Counted from the stretch's first letter, positions 44,039 through 53,306 are shown. The stretch is 64,000 bases of DNA from Rubrobacter calidifluminis (GCF_028617075.1 NZ_JAQKGV010000003.1:124001-188000), one strand, 5' to 3'. The notes: a model not told the origin generated them from the letters alone. Translations and numbers: made by a program.

Positions 44039-45273
44039 TCCAGCCTCACCCGGACGCTTCCCGCGTGGTTCTCGAAGCCTTCGAGCCGGGCGAGCCGCTC
44101 TACATGCGGCCCGAGCGCGGCGAGCCCGCGGCTTTCGTAACGCATGTAGCTGGTACGGGCGGTGAATTCGTGGGTCCCGAGCGGCGAGGCCCAGACGGCG
44201 GCCCCTCCGGTCGGCAGGGCGTGGGAAGGACCGGCGGCGTAGTCCGAGAGGGCGACCGGGCTCGCGTCGCCCACGGCCAATAGTCCGACCGCGTCGAGGC
44301 CGCGGGCGACCCCCCCGGCATCCGCGCAGATCACGTGCGCGTGCTCCGGGGCGTAGAGGTTGGTGAGCTCGACGGCCTGATCCAAGTCGCGCACCAGCAC
44401 GAGCGTCACGTGCTCCGCCGGCTCGCCAAAGAGTAGGGGCGAGACCTCCTTGATGAGACCACTTTCCGGAGTGAGCAGGATCGAGGAAGCCCCGGAGAGG
44501 TGTTCAGCCTGGGCCATCAGGTCGCGGGCGACGTGCTCCGGGCGGGCGGAGGAGTCCGCGAGGACGACGAGCTCGCTCGGCCCCTGCGGGGCATCGATCC
44601 CCACCACCCCGAAGACCTCCAGCTTGGCGGCGGTCACGTAGTCGTTGCCGGGTCCGACGATCTTGTCCACCTTCGGGATGCTCTCGGTGCCGAAGGCCAT
44701 CGCGGCTATCGCCTGCGCGCCTCCGACGCGGTATATCTCGCGCAGCCCGAGCATCCGGGCGACCGCGAGGACGAGCGGGCTTACCCGTCCGTCGGGGCCC
44801 GGTGGGGCGCACACGCAGACCTCCCGCACCCCGGCAACCTGCGCCGGGACGGCGCTCATCACCAGCGTGCTCGGGTAGGCCCCGTGGCCGCCGGGGACGT
44901 AGAGGCCCGCCCGCCGCAGCGGGCGGACGCGCTGGCCCACAACCGCCCCCTCCCGCCGCAGCTCCCAGCCCCGGTCGAGCTCCCGTTCGTGGAAGGCGCG
45001 CACGTTCTCGATCGCGACCCGGAAAGACTCCTCGATCTCCGGCGGTAGACCGGCACCCTCCACTTCCTCTTCGGGCACCCTCAGCGGATCCGGGCGCAGC
45101 CCGTCGAACCTCTCGGCGTACTCCAGGACCACCGCATCCCCGCGATCTCGCACGTCCTCCACGATCCTGCGGGCCGCCTCGCGCACCTTCCCGGCGAGGA
45201 AGCCCCCGGGCCGGCGCAGCCGCGCGAGCAGCTCCTCCATATCGAGCGTGCGGGCGTCCAGCGTCTCAGCCAA
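44035..45273 (-). CDS. hisD: Histidinol dehydrogenase
   Basis: 412 residues. Two-step NAD-dependent oxidation of histidinol to histidine. Motifs: GLYVPGGHGAYPSTLVM, VDKIVGPGNDYV, DAPQGPSE, LMAQAEHLSGA, NLYAPEHAHV, and SDYAAGPSHALPTGG (usually AGPNHVLPT). TTG start at 45273 overlaps the hisG stop by 8 bases. Confidence 0.97.
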   Translation of the reverse strand: MAETLDARTLDMEELLARLRRPGGFLAGKVREAARRIVEDVRDRGDAVVLEYAERFDGLRPDPLRVPEEEVEGAGLPPEIEESFRVAIENVRAFHERELDRGWELRREGAVVGQRVRPLRRAGLYVPGGHGAYPSTLVMSAVPAQVAGVREVCVCAPPGPDGRVSPLVLAVARMLGLREIYRVGGAQAIAAMAFGTESIPKVDKIVGPGNDYVTAAKLEVFGVVGIDAPQGPSELVVLADSSARPEHVARDLMAQAEHLSGASSILLTPESGLIKEVSPLLFGEPAEHVTLVLVRDLDQAVELTNLYAPEHAHVICADAGGVARGLDAVGLLAVGDASPVALSDYAAGPSHALPTGGAAVWASPLGTHEFTARTSYMRYESRGLAALGPHVERLARLEGFENHAGSVRVRLD

Positions 45274-45910
45274 GGATGCTCCTCTCCATCCGCTCCGTCA
45301 GCGCCGCGACCTCCGCGTTGCGCAGCCGGTAGGAGCCGTGGTTCGCGATCAGGCGTGCGGTGGAGCGGGAGATCTCGTCCAGCACGACTAGGTTGTTCTC
45401 GCGCAGGGTGGTCCCGGTGGCGGTGAGGTCGACGATACCCTCGGCGAGCCCGACGAGCGGGGCGAGCTCTATCGAGCCGTGCAGCGCGATGATCTCGGCC
45501 TGCCGGCCCATCCCCTCGAAGTAGCGGCGGGCGGTCCTGGGGAACTTGGTCGCGACCCTTATCACCTCGGCGTGCGAGATCCTCTCCTGCACCCGCCCGG
45601 CGGTCTTCTCCGGTACCGCGAGTACCATCCGGCAGGCCCCGACCCTGAGGTCGGCGAGCTCGATGACGTTGGGCTCCTGCTCGTCGAGGACGTCCTTGCC
45701 GACGATCCCGACGTCCGCCGCCCCGTACTCGACGAAGACGGGGACGTCGGAGGGACGGCTCACGATGAAACGGAAACCCTCCCTCTCGTGCACGAGCCGG
45801 CGCCCGTTCTCGCGCAGGATCCCGGCCGGAACCCCGGCCCCCTCGAGCACCCGTAGGGCATCCTCGAAGATCGCACCCTTCGGCACGGCGACCCGCAGAG
45901 GCCCGCTCAC
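45266..45910 (-). CDS. hisG: ATP phosphoribosyltransferase, short form
   Basis: 214 residues, the short HisG that lacks the regulatory C-terminal domain and needs HisZ. Begins LRVAVPKGAIFEDAL; EYGAADVGIVGKDVL and the PRPP-binding DLTATGTTLRENNL are present. GTG at 45910 overlaps the hisZ stop (GTGA). Confidence 0.96.
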   Translation of the reverse strand: MSGPLRVAVPKGAIFEDALRVLEGAGVPAGILRENGRRLVHEREGFRFIVSRPSDVPVFVEYGAADVGIVGKDVLDEQEPNVIELADLRVGACRMVLAVPEKTAGRVQERISHAEVIRVATKFPRTARRYFEGMGRQAEIIALHGSIELAPLVGLAEGIVDLTATGTTLRENNLVVLDEISRSTARLIANHGSYRLRNAEVAALTERMERSILG

Positions 45911-47154
45911 GCCGAGACCCTCCCCGCCGCCTCCTCGGGCGAGAGCTCCTCGAACCCGCCAACACCCCGTTCCGAGACCGGGGCGAGCTTCACCCTCTCC
46001 CCGGCGGGATATGCGAGCCAGGAGGCCTCGACCGCGCGAGCGTAGCGGGCGGCCTTCTGCGGCGGCTCCTCGGCGGCGAGCTGCAGCACGGCCACGCCGA
46101 GGGCGCGCAGGGTGCGTGCGGCGGCCGTCGCCCCGGGCGAGGAGCCCACCAGGACGACGAGGGGATCGGGATCCCTCTCCGGCAATACCGCGAGAAGCCG
46201 CTCGAGTGAGATCGCGAACCCCGTCGCCGGCATCGGCGCCCCGAAGCGGGAGAGCAGCTCGTCGTAGCGTCCGCCGCTCGCGACGCTGAAGCCCAGGCGC
46301 GGAGAGTAGGCTTCGTAGACCACTCCCGTGTAATATCCGAAGCGCCCGATGAGCCCGAGGTCGAGGATCACCGAATCCAGGCACCCGTGGACGTCGAGGT
46401 GTACGAGGATCTCGCGCAGGTTCTCCAGCGCCCCCCCGGCCTCCCCCAGGGCATACCTCCGCGCCCTCTCCAAAACCTCTCCGGAGACCGGCCCGACGAG
46501 TCGCGGGATCTCATGGGCCCCGGCCGCGGCTTCGTCCGGCAGGGAGGCTGCGAGGGCGTCCACCCGCGCCAGGTCCTTGTCGGCGAGCGCCGAGAGTATT
46601 CCGGGTGCGGCCTCCGGGGCGACGTGGCGCAGCCACCCGGCGTAGAAGCCGCTCTGGCCGACCACGATGGCGAAATCCTCCCCGGGACGCAGCCCCACCG
46701 AAGAGAGCACGTCGGCGAGCAGGGCTATCGCCCCGGCGTCCTCCGCCGCGCTCGCCGACCCGACGACCTCGACCCCGGCCTGATGGAACTCCGCGCTCTG
46801 ACCCCGCCCCACCCCAGTCCTGCGGTAGACGGGCAGCACGTAGGAGAGCCTGTGCGGCGGCGGGCTGTTGCGCAGCCTTTGCGCGACGAGCCGGGCTATC
46901 GGGGAGGTCATCTCCGGGCGCAGGAGGAGCATCTGGTTGTCCGCGTCGAAGAGCTTGAAGGAGGCGTCGCGAAGCCGCGGTTCTTCTATCACCTCCGAGT
47001 ACTCGAGCGCCGGGGTGATGACCTCTCTGAAACCCCACGCCGCGAAGCGCCCGCGCACCCGACCCTCGAGCTCCACGAGACGCGTGGATTCCGGGGGCAG
47101 GACGTCGCGGGTGCCCGGCGTGGTGGCGAACCTGCTGCGTGCCCTGCGCTCCAT
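45907..47154 (-). CDS. hisZ: ATP phosphoribosyltransferase regulatory subunit
   Basis: 415 residues, HisRS-like fold lacking aminoacylation residues but with class II motifs (TPALEYSEVIEE, LRPEMTSPIARLVA, YRRTGVGRGQSAEFHQAGVE in part). Adjacent short HisG identifies it as HisZ rather than HisS. TAAGAT on the minus strand at 47165-47170 lies 10 bases before the ATG at 47154, giving an almost leaderless message. First gene of the first his block. Confidence 0.94.
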   Translation of the reverse strand: MERRARSRFATTPGTRDVLPPESTRLVELEGRVRGRFAAWGFREVITPALEYSEVIEEPRLRDASFKLFDADNQMLLLRPEMTSPIARLVAQRLRNSPPPHRLSYVLPVYRRTGVGRGQSAEFHQAGVEVVGSASAAEDAGAIALLADVLSSVGLRPGEDFAIVVGQSGFYAGWLRHVAPEAAPGILSALADKDLARVDALAASLPDEAAAGAHEIPRLVGPVSGEVLERARRYALGEAGGALENLREILVHLDVHGCLDSVILDLGLIGRFGYYTGVVYEAYSPRLGFSVASGGRYDELLSRFGAPMPATGFAISLERLLAVLPERDPDPLVVLVGSSPGATAAARTLRALGVAVLQLAAEEPPQKAARYARAVEASWLAYPAGERVKLAPVSERGVGGFEELSPEEAAGRVSA

Positions 47155-47229
47155 GAACGAGGCTATCTTAACCGATACAGCCACCGGCGTGCCCCGAATC
47201 TGCCGGACGGGTGAGGTAGCATTCTCCCC

Positions 47230-48717
47230 ATGAACGAGATATCCGATTCCCTAAAACAGCGATTCGCCACGATAGCCGACCTGGACGCCGCCTCGGCCGT
47301 CCTCTCCTGGGACCAGCAGACGCACATGCCGGAAGGCGGGCTCGCGGCGCGGGCGGAGCAGCTCTCTACCCTGAGCCGCATCTCGCACGATATGCTCGTC
47401 TCGGAGGAGACCGGGGCTCTGCTGGAGGAGACCGGCAACCCGGATCCCACCTCGGTGGCGGGGGCCTTTCTGCGGGTGGCCCGGCGGGAGTACGAACGGG
47501 CGGCGAGGCTCCCCTCGCGGCTGGTCGGGGAGCTCTCGCGCACCCGCTCGCTCGCGCAGGGGGCCTGGGAGAAGGCCCGGGCAAACTCGGACTGGGAGCT
47601 TTTCGCCCCGCACCTGGAGCGGATGGTCGCGCTGCAGCGGGAGGCGGCGGAACACCTGGGCTACGAGGAGCACCCCTACGACGCCCTGCTCGACGCCTAC
47701 GAGCCCGGGATGCGCAAGTCACAGCTGGACGAGCTCTTCGCCCGGCTCAGAGAGGAGCTCGTCCCGATCGTGAAGAAGCTGCCGCGCGAGGCAACCGGCG
47801 AGGAGCCCTTCCGCGGCAACTTCGACGAGGAGAAGCAGGAGGAGTTCAGCACCCGCGTCATAACGGACTTCGGCTACGACTGGAGCCGGGGCCGGCAGGA
47901 CCGGGTGACGCACCCGTTCTGCACCTCGCTCGGCGGCCCAGCCGACGTGAGGATCACGACCCGCTTCGATCCCACATGGTTCTCCTACCACTTCTTCGCC
48001 ACGCTGCACGAGACGGGCCACGCCCTCTACGAGCAGGGCGTCGACCCCGCCTACACCCGCACTCCGCTCGCGGGCGGCGCCTCCCTCGGGGTGCACGAGA
48101 GCCAGTCTAGGCTGTGGGAGAACATCGTGGGGTGCAGCAGGGAGTTCTGGAACCACTACCAACCGCTGTTCGGGAAGATCTTCCCACAGGCCGCGGGGGC
48201 GAGCGCCGAGGATCTCTACCGGGCGGCGAACGTCGCCTACCCCTCCGAGATCCGCACCGAAGCCGACGAGCTCACCTACAACCTGCACATCCTCATCCGT
48301 TACGAGATAGAGACAGCTCTCCTCGAGGGTGATCTGGAGGTCTCTGGGCTGCCCGGGGTCTGGAACGAGAAGACGAGGAGCTACCTGGGCTTCGTCCCGT
48401 CGAGCACCTCTCGCGGCGTGCTGCAGGACGTCCACTGGGCGAAGGGCCTCATCGGGTACTTCCCGACCTACACTTTAGGCAACGTGCTCTCGGCTCAGAT
48501 CTTCGAGGCGGCAGAGAGTGCACACCCCGAGATAAGGGAGCAGATCTCCGAGGGCCGCTTCGAGACGCTCCTCGGCTGGCTGAGGGAGAACATACACCGC
48601 CACGGCCGGCGCTACGAGCCGCGGGAGCTCATCGAGCGCGCGACCGGTCGCCCGATGGAGAGCGGCCCCTACGTCTCCTACCTGAAAAAGAAATACGGAG
48701 AGATCTACGATCTCTGA
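47230..48717 (+). CDS. M32 family carboxypeptidase (Taq type)
   Basis: 495 residues, full family length. Zinc site HETGH at residues 260-264 and the downstream HESQSRLWEN (289-298) are characteristic, as is the FCTSLGGPADVRITTRF segment. Removes C-terminal residues from peptides in the cytosol. TAGCAT at 47217-47222 is 7 bases before the ATG, so the message is predicted leaderless. Confidence 0.96.
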   Translation: MNEISDSLKQRFATIADLDAASAVLSWDQQTHMPEGGLAARAEQLSTLSRISHDMLVSEETGALLEETGNPDPTSVAGAFLRVARREYERAARLPSRLVGELSRTRSLAQGAWEKARANSDWELFAPHLERMVALQREAAEHLGYEEHPYDALLDAYEPGMRKSQLDELFARLREELVPIVKKLPREATGEEPFRGNFDEEKQEEFSTRVITDFGYDWSRGRQDRVTHPFCTSLGGPADVRITTRFDPTWFSYHFFATLHETGHALYEQGVDPAYTRTPLAGGASLGVHESQSRLWENIVGCSREFWNHYQPLFGKIFPQAAGASAEDLYRAANVAYPSEIRTEADELTYNLHILIRYEIETALLEGDLEVSGLPGVWNEKTRSYLGFVPSSTSRGVLQDVHWAKGLIGYFPTYTLGNVLSAQIFEAAESAHPEIREQISEGRFETLLGWLRENIHRHGRRYEPRELIERATGRPMESGPYVSYLKKKYGEIYDL

Positions 48718-48801
48718 CCCAGGAGGCCGTCGGAACCCGCTAAAGCCCGCCAGAGATCCTGACGAAAATCCCTCCAAAGGTCCCGCGATCAGGGAGGGAA
48801 C

Positions 48802-49332
48802 ATGAGAAGCAGGTTGGCGACGTACGTACTGCTGGCGGTGCTCGTGCTGGTCTTCTCGACACCGGTGGTAGCGCCCGCGGCGGGTGCGCAGGCCTCTCCG
48901 CAGCGTCCGGGGGCGTACATCAAGGGTTGCGGCAAACTCAGGATCTACCTGACCGCCAGGGAGAAGACCATCTACTACGCACAAAACCAGGTCAGGGAAT
49001 CCCACGGGCTCAAACCTCTGTGCCTGAACAACAAGCTGGTCAAGGCAGCCTACCAGCACGCGACGAAGATGACGCGCTACGACCGCCTCTGGCACGGCAA
49101 CGTCGGCAGGCGCCTGCACGAGTTCGGTTACGACTGGAAGATCTACGGCGAGAACATAGGCGTAAAACACTTCGACCCCGATGACATGTTCCACGCCTGG
49201 ATGCGCTCGAAGCGGGATCGAGGCAACATCCTGAACCCTAAGTTCACCCAGGTTGGTGTTGGGGTGCAGTACGGCGTCTACAAGGGCGTCAGGCAGCCGG
49301 TCTACTGCGTGGACTTCGCAACGCCCAGATAA
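48802..49332 (+). CDS. Secreted CAP/SCP-domain protein (YkwD-like)
   Basis: 176 residues with a signal peptide (hydrophobic 8-22, cleavage near AGAQA). The CAP fold follows: HATKMTRYDRLWHGNV, YGENIGVK, HAWMRSKRDRGNILNP and FTQVGVGVQYG. Bacterial CAP proteins are extracellular with unclear function. The HGNV and GEN motifs supply the usual His and Glu of the cavity. Confidence 0.9.
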   Translation: MRSRLATYVLLAVLVLVFSTPVVAPAAGAQASPQRPGAYIKGCGKLRIYLTAREKTIYYAQNQVRESHGLKPLCLNNKLVKAAYQHATKMTRYDRLWHGNVGRRLHEFGYDWKIYGENIGVKHFDPDDMFHAWMRSKRDRGNILNPKFTQVGVGVQYGVYKGVRQPVYCVDFATPR

Positions 49333-49361
49333 ACGCCCGGACGGGAAGCCAACCCGGGCGT
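49333..49361. terminator. Inverted repeat between convergent genes
   Basis: ACGCCCGG paired with CCGGGCGT, eight bases, loop of 13. No T run follows on either strand. Its position between the convergent CAP and NiCoT genes suits a bidirectional terminator. Confidence 0.45.
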
Positions 49362-49364
49362 GAG

Positions 49365-50411
49365 CTACTCCCCCAAACGCCGGGTGGAGGTTCCCCAGCG
49401 CTCCTCTATCCGGCCCAGCCTCCAGACCAGGTAGGAGACCGCCCAGGCGCCGAGGAAGACCACGACGACCGCATACCCCAGATAGCCGAAGTCCAGCCGC
49501 TGTACCTCCCCCAGGAACCCACCGAGCTCCACCCGTGAAGTCGCGACCTGGAAGAGCTCCACGGTGCCGATGAGGAGCGCCACCGCAACCGAGAGCCCGG
49601 TGACGGTGAGGTTGTAGTAGACCTTGCGCACCGGGTTGGTGAAGGCCCACCCGTAGGCCTGGGCCATGAAGGCCCCGTCGGCTGTGTCCATCAGACACAT
49701 CCCGGAGGCGAACAGAACCGGCAGCGTGAGCACCACCCAAACGGACATCCCCTGCGTCGCGACCCCGGCCGAGAGCGCGAGCAGAGCTATCTCGGAGGCG
49801 GTGTCGAACCCGAGCCCGAAGAGCAGCCCGATGGGGTACATCTGGTAGCTGCTCCGGATGGAATCGAAGAGCCTGCCGAAGAAGCGGCCGGCGAGCCCCC
49901 TCCCGGCGAGCAGGCCCTCCAGTTCTTCCCGGTCGTACGTCCCCCGCCGCATCCCGCGGAAGACTTTCCAGATCCCGACGAGCACGACGAGGTTCAAAAC
50001 CCCGATCATGTACAGAAACCCACCCGAGACCACGGTCCCTATCACCCCGCCGACGGCCCTGAGAGCCGGCAGGTCCCTCTGCGCCTGACGCGTAGCGAGC
50101 GCGAGCCCGAGCGCCATGGCCGCGACCACGGTAGAGTGCCCTAAAGAGAAGAAGAACCCCACCCCGACCTGCTTCCTGCCTTCCTGCAGGAACTTCCTGG
50201 TGGTGTTGTCTATGGCGGCGATGTGGTCGGCGTCGAAGGCGTGCCTGAGGCCGAGCGTGTACGCGAGCACGCCGAGCCCGAGCATCTTCGGGTGCTGCGG
50301 AGCGACGACGAGAAACAAAAGCCCCCACCCCACGAGGTGCAAAAGCCCGGCCACCCCGAACACCCCTCCGAGCCGCAGCCGCACATCCCTGCCCCAGGAG
50401 ACGCTCCTCAC
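49365..50411 (-). CDS. NiCoT-family nickel/cobalt permease
   Basis: 348 residues, about eight membrane spans. Signature RHAFDADHIAAIDN (HX4DH) in the second span, then FSLGHSTVV and LGFDTASEIALLAL. These three motifs define HoxN/NixA-type transporters. GTG at 50411 overlaps the regulator stop (GTGA) and has GGAGGAAGCC upstream. Translational coupling to a Nur-like regulator favours nickel as substrate. Confidence 0.94.
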   Translation of the reverse strand: MRSVSWGRDVRLRLGGVFGVAGLLHLVGWGLLFLVVAPQHPKMLGLGVLAYTLGLRHAFDADHIAAIDNTTRKFLQEGRKQVGVGFFFSLGHSTVVAAMALGLALATRQAQRDLPALRAVGGVIGTVVSGGFLYMIGVLNLVVLVGIWKVFRGMRRGTYDREELEGLLAGRGLAGRFFGRLFDSIRSSYQMYPIGLLFGLGFDTASEIALLALSAGVATQGMSVWVVLTLPVLFASGMCLMDTADGAFMAQAYGWAFTNPVRKVYYNLTVTGLSVAVALLIGTVELFQVATSRVELGGFLGEVQRLDFGYLGYAVVVVFLGAWAVSYLVWRLGRIEERWGTSTRRLGE

Positions 50412-50836
50412 CCGGCTTCCTCCCCCGAGCATCGTGAGCACACCCCGACCGCGACCAGGTGCACCTCCTCAACCTCGAATCCTCCCGAGACCCCGCCGAG
50501 GACCTCCACCAGCCGCCTCTCGGCCTCCCTCTCCGGGTGGAAGACCCCCCTGCACTCCCTGCACACCAGATGCGGGTGCCTCTCCCCCCGGGCCTCGAAG
50601 AGACGGGGGCCCTCCGGCGGACGGCTCTCCACCACGAGCCCGGCATCACACAGCGCATCGAGCGAGCGGTAGACCGTAGAGAGCTCGAGCCCCGGCAACG
50701 TCCCGGACACCTCCCTCCATACCTCCTCAGCCGTGAGGTGCCGGCCGGAGCCGGCCAGAACCTCCCAGATCCTGACCCGCTGCGGCGTGACCCTCAAACC
50801 CCGCTCGCGCAGCGTCTCGTCTATGTTCCCGGCCAT
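50408..50836 (-). CDS. Fur-family regulator, probably nickel-responsive (Nur)
   Basis: 142 residues. Winged helix: LRERGLRVTPQRVRIWEVL, LTAEEVW, LELSTVYRSLDALCDAGLV; then HPHLVCRECRGVFHPE, CxxC, and a second CSRC pair near the C-terminus. Coupling to NiCoT and the adjacent Nur-type box suggest nickel. Zur or Fur function cannot be excluded by sequence alone. ATG at 50836; a longer frame crosses the operator. Confidence 0.85.
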   Translation of the reverse strand: MAGNIDETLRERGLRVTPQRVRIWEVLAGSGRHLTAEEVWREVSGTLPGLELSTVYRSLDALCDAGLVVESRPPEGPRLFEARGERHPHLVCRECRGVFHPEREAERRLVEVLGGVSGGFEVEEVHLVAVGVCSRCSGEEAG

Positions 50837-50840
50837 TGTG

Positions 50841-50855
50841 TGCAAATTATTTGCA
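50841..50855. promoter_or_regulatory. Nur-type operator
   Basis: TGCAA-ATTAT-TTGCA is a perfect palindrome matching the Streptomyces Nur consensus (TTGCAA-N5-TTGCAA) at the core. It overlaps AATAAT, the likely -10 on the minus strand (50846-50851), and ends four bases from the regulator ATG. It should mediate autoregulation of the regulator-permease pair. Confidence 0.7.
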
Positions 50856-50941
50856 GAAGCCTGGTCCTGGCGCAAGAGTCTCTGGCCGGGGAGGATTTAG
50901 AATTTTCATGGGGATAACGGGCGCGAGAGATCGGAGGCGGA

Positions 50942-51514
50942 TTGCGTCTGAGTCCGGAGCTGCTGGAGCTGGCCTACCGGCAGGGGGCCTTCCCGATGGC
51001 GGACGAGTCCGGGAAGGTGCGCTTCTACCGCTGCGACCCGCGGGCGGTGCTGGAGTTCGGGGATCTGCACGTCTCGAAGTCGCTCGCGCGCGTGCTGCGC
51101 AAAGGGGTGTACGAGGTACGGGTGGACGAGGATTTCGAGGCGGTGATCCGGGGCTGCGCCGACCGGCCCGAGACCTGGATCGGCGAGGAGATCATCGAGG
51201 GCTTCCTGGGGCTCTACGAGCGGGGTCTGGCGCACAGCGTCGAGGCCTACCGGGAGGGCGAGCTCGTCGGGGGGCTCTACGGGGTCGCGCTCGGGGGGGC
51301 GTTCATGGGTGAGTCGATGTTCAGCCGGATGCCGGACGCCTCGAAGGTCTGCCTGGTGCATCTGGTGGAGCGTCTCGAGGAGCGCGGGTACGTGCTGCTC
51401 GACTGCCAGATCCAGAACGACCACCTCGCCCGCATGGGTGCCACCGAGATCCCGGAGGCCGAGTACATGAGGCGGCTCGAAGAAGCGCTCGGGCTCCGGA
51501 GGAGCTTCGTGTGA
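50942..51514 (+). CDS. aat: Leucyl/phenylalanyl-tRNA-protein transferase
   Basis: 190 residues. Adds Leu or Phe to N-terminal Arg/Lys, creating N-degrons for ClpS/Clp proteases. Typical AYRQGAFPMADESG, FYRCDPRAVLEF, then ETWIGEEIIEGFLGLYERG and GGAFMGESMFSR. TTG start with GGAGG five bases upstream. A TAGAAT -10 is near 50897. Confidence 0.95.
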   Translation: MRLSPELLELAYRQGAFPMADESGKVRFYRCDPRAVLEFGDLHVSKSLARVLRKGVYEVRVDEDFEAVIRGCADRPETWIGEEIIEGFLGLYERGLAHSVEAYREGELVGGLYGVALGGAFMGESMFSRMPDASKVCLVHLVERLEERGYVLLDCQIQNDHLARMGATEIPEAEYMRRLEEALGLRRSFV

Positions 51515-51537
51515 GGCCGGCGTGGTAAGCTAGCCCC

Positions 51538-52419
51538 ATGGACGAGAGATATCTCAAGCTGGACCGGAGACCGGATCTGGAACGCCCCGTACTCGTGTGC
51601 GCCTTCACCGGATGGAACGACGCGGCCGAGGCGGCGAGCGTCGCGGTCGCCACGCTCGGCAGTTCGTGGGGGGCGGAGCGCATCGGCCGCTTCGAGAGCG
51701 AGGAGTTCTTCGACTTCCAGGCCACCCGGCCGCAGATAAAGCTCATCGACGGCATAACGCGCGAGATAGAGTGGCCGGAGAACGTCCTGTGGGCCACGTC
51801 CCGCAGCGTCGAGGCCGCCGGCGGGCGCGGGGCGGTATTCCTTTCCGGTCCCGAGCCGAACCTGCGCTGGCGGACATTCTCGCGTACGGTGGTGGAGCTC
51901 GCGCGAGAGCTCGGCGTCGAGATGGTCGTCACCCTCGGCGCGCTGCTCGCCGACGTTCCGCACTCGCGCCCGATCGCGGTGAACGCCAACTCCCAGGATC
52001 CCGCGCTGATAGAAGGGCTCGGCCTCAGCCCCTCACAATACGAGGGCCCCACGGGGATAACCGGCGTACTGCACCGGATGTGCGCCGACGCCGGGCTGCC
52101 CTCGGTGAGCTTCTGGGCCTCCGTGCCGCACTACCTGCCCGCGGTCCCCTCCGCCCCGGCGGCGCTCGCCCTCCTGGAGAGCTTCTCCGAGCTGCTCGGG
52201 GTCGAGGTGGAGGTCGGCGGCCTGCGCAAATCCGCCGAGGAGTACCAGGAGCAGGTCTCCGCCGCCGTCGCGCGCGACCCGGACCTCACCTCCTACGTCA
52301 GGATGCTCGAGGAGCGCTACGACGCGCAGGGGCCCGGGGAGCCGAACATACCCTCGGGAGACGATCTCGCCCGGGAGCTCGAGGACTTCCTGCGCAACCA
52401 GCGCAGGGAGGACGGCTAG
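51538..52419 (+). CDS. PAC2-family protein
   Basis: 293 residues. Starts with VLVCAFTGWNDAAEAAS, the PAC2 signature, followed by IKLIDGITREIEWP, LGALLADVPHSRP and GPTGITGVLH. Eukaryotic PAC2 assists proteasome assembly; the actinobacterial function is unknown. TAAGCT (51526-51531) six bases before the ATG suggests a leaderless message. Its stop overlaps larE by four bases. Confidence 0.9.
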   Translation: MDERYLKLDRRPDLERPVLVCAFTGWNDAAEAASVAVATLGSSWGAERIGRFESEEFFDFQATRPQIKLIDGITREIEWPENVLWATSRSVEAAGGRGAVFLSGPEPNLRWRTFSRTVVELARELGVEMVVTLGALLADVPHSRPIAVNANSQDPALIEGLGLSPSQYEGPTGITGVLHRMCADAGLPSVSFWASVPHYLPAVPSAPAALALLESFSELLGVEVEVGGLRKSAEEYQEQVSAAVARDPDLTSYVRMLEERYDAQGPGEPNIPSGDDLARELEDFLRNQRREDG

Positions 52420-53306
52420 GAGAGAACGGGCAGGCTCCTCTTCTTTCTCTTCAGCCCTTCGTTGAGGCTGCCGGAGCGGTACCCGGAGAGGTCGAGCGCG
52501 ACGTAGAGGAAGCCGGCCTCCTTGAGCTCCGCGGAGATCTCCTCGCGCATCGCGAAGGCCCGCTCCATCTCCTCCTCGCCGACCTCGAGGCGGGCGATCT
52601 CGCCGTGGTGGCGCACCCTCACCTGCCGGAAGCCCTCCCGGCGCAGGAACTCCTCCGCCCGGGCCACCTGGGCGAGCTTCTCGGGGGTTATCTCCTGCCC
52701 GTACGGGAAGCGGCTCGAGAGGCAGGCGAGCGCGGGCTTGTCCCAGGTGGGGAGCCCGAGGTGACGCGCGAGCGCCCTCACCTCCTCCTTGCCCATCCCG
52801 GCCGCGGAGAGCGGGGAGAGGACCCCGAGCTCGCGTGCGGCCTTCCTTCCGGGCCGCCAGTCGCCCTCGTCGTCGGCGTTCGCGCCGTCCACGATGCAGC
52901 TGTAGCCGCGTTCCTCGGCGATCTTCTTCAGGTCGGTGTAGAGCGTGCTCTTGCAGAAGTAGCAGCGGTTGGTCGGGTTGCTCGCGTAGTTGGGGTCGTC
53001 GAGCTCGCGGGTGTCTATGATCACGTGCTCGACCCCGAGCGAGGCTACGAACCGCCTGGCCTCCTCGAGCTCCGAGGGCAGGTAGGTCTCGTTGTCCGAG
53101 GTGACCGCGAGCACCCGCTCCTTCGGGAGGGCCCGCGCGGCGACCGCGAGCGCGAGCGAGGAGTCCACCCCGCCGGAGAACGCGACGAGCGCGCTCCCGT
53201 GGGGACGGACGATCCCTTCGAGCTGCTGCAGCCTGCGCTCGAGCTCCTCGGGGGAGAAGTCGTGGTCCGGCACCTGGCACCCTCCTTCCGTCCGGCCTAC
53301 GGTCAC
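52416..53306 (-). CDS. larE: ATP-dependent sacrificial sulfur transferase
   Basis: 296 residues. PP-loop AFSGGVDSSLAL, then TSDNETYLPSELEEA, NPTNRCYFCKSTLY and ACLSSRFPYG. LarE gives its own cysteine sulfur, or an iron-sulfur bound sulfur, to build the nickel-pincer cofactor of LarA-type racemases. Three cysteines (two in CYFC, one in ACLS) would permit the Fe-S variant. No larA, larB or larC in the window. GTG start overlaps the peroxiredoxin stop (GTGA). Confidence 0.93.
   Translation of the reverse strand: MTVGRTEGGCQVPDHDFSPEELERRLQQLEGIVRPHGSALVAFSGGVDSSLALAVAARALPKERVLAVTSDNETYLPSELEEARRFVASLGVEHVIIDTRELDDPNYASNPTNRCYFCKSTLYTDLKKIAEERGYSCIVDGANADDEGDWRPGRKAARELGVLSPLSAAGMGKEEVRALARHLGLPTWDKPALACLSSRFPYGQEITPEKLAQVARAEEFLRREGFRQVRVRHHGEIARLEVGEEEMERAFAMREEISAELKEAGFLYVALDLSGYRSGSLNEGLKRKKRSLPVLS

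Noticed and set aside
45907-47154. Histidyl-tRNA synthetase
   Set aside because: Sequence is HisRS-like, but coupling to short HisG and loss of synthetase-specific residues indicate HisZ.
48475-50658. 727-codon minus-strand frame
   Set aside because: Runs through the M32, CAP and NiCoT/Fur genes in a different frame; only shadow composition.
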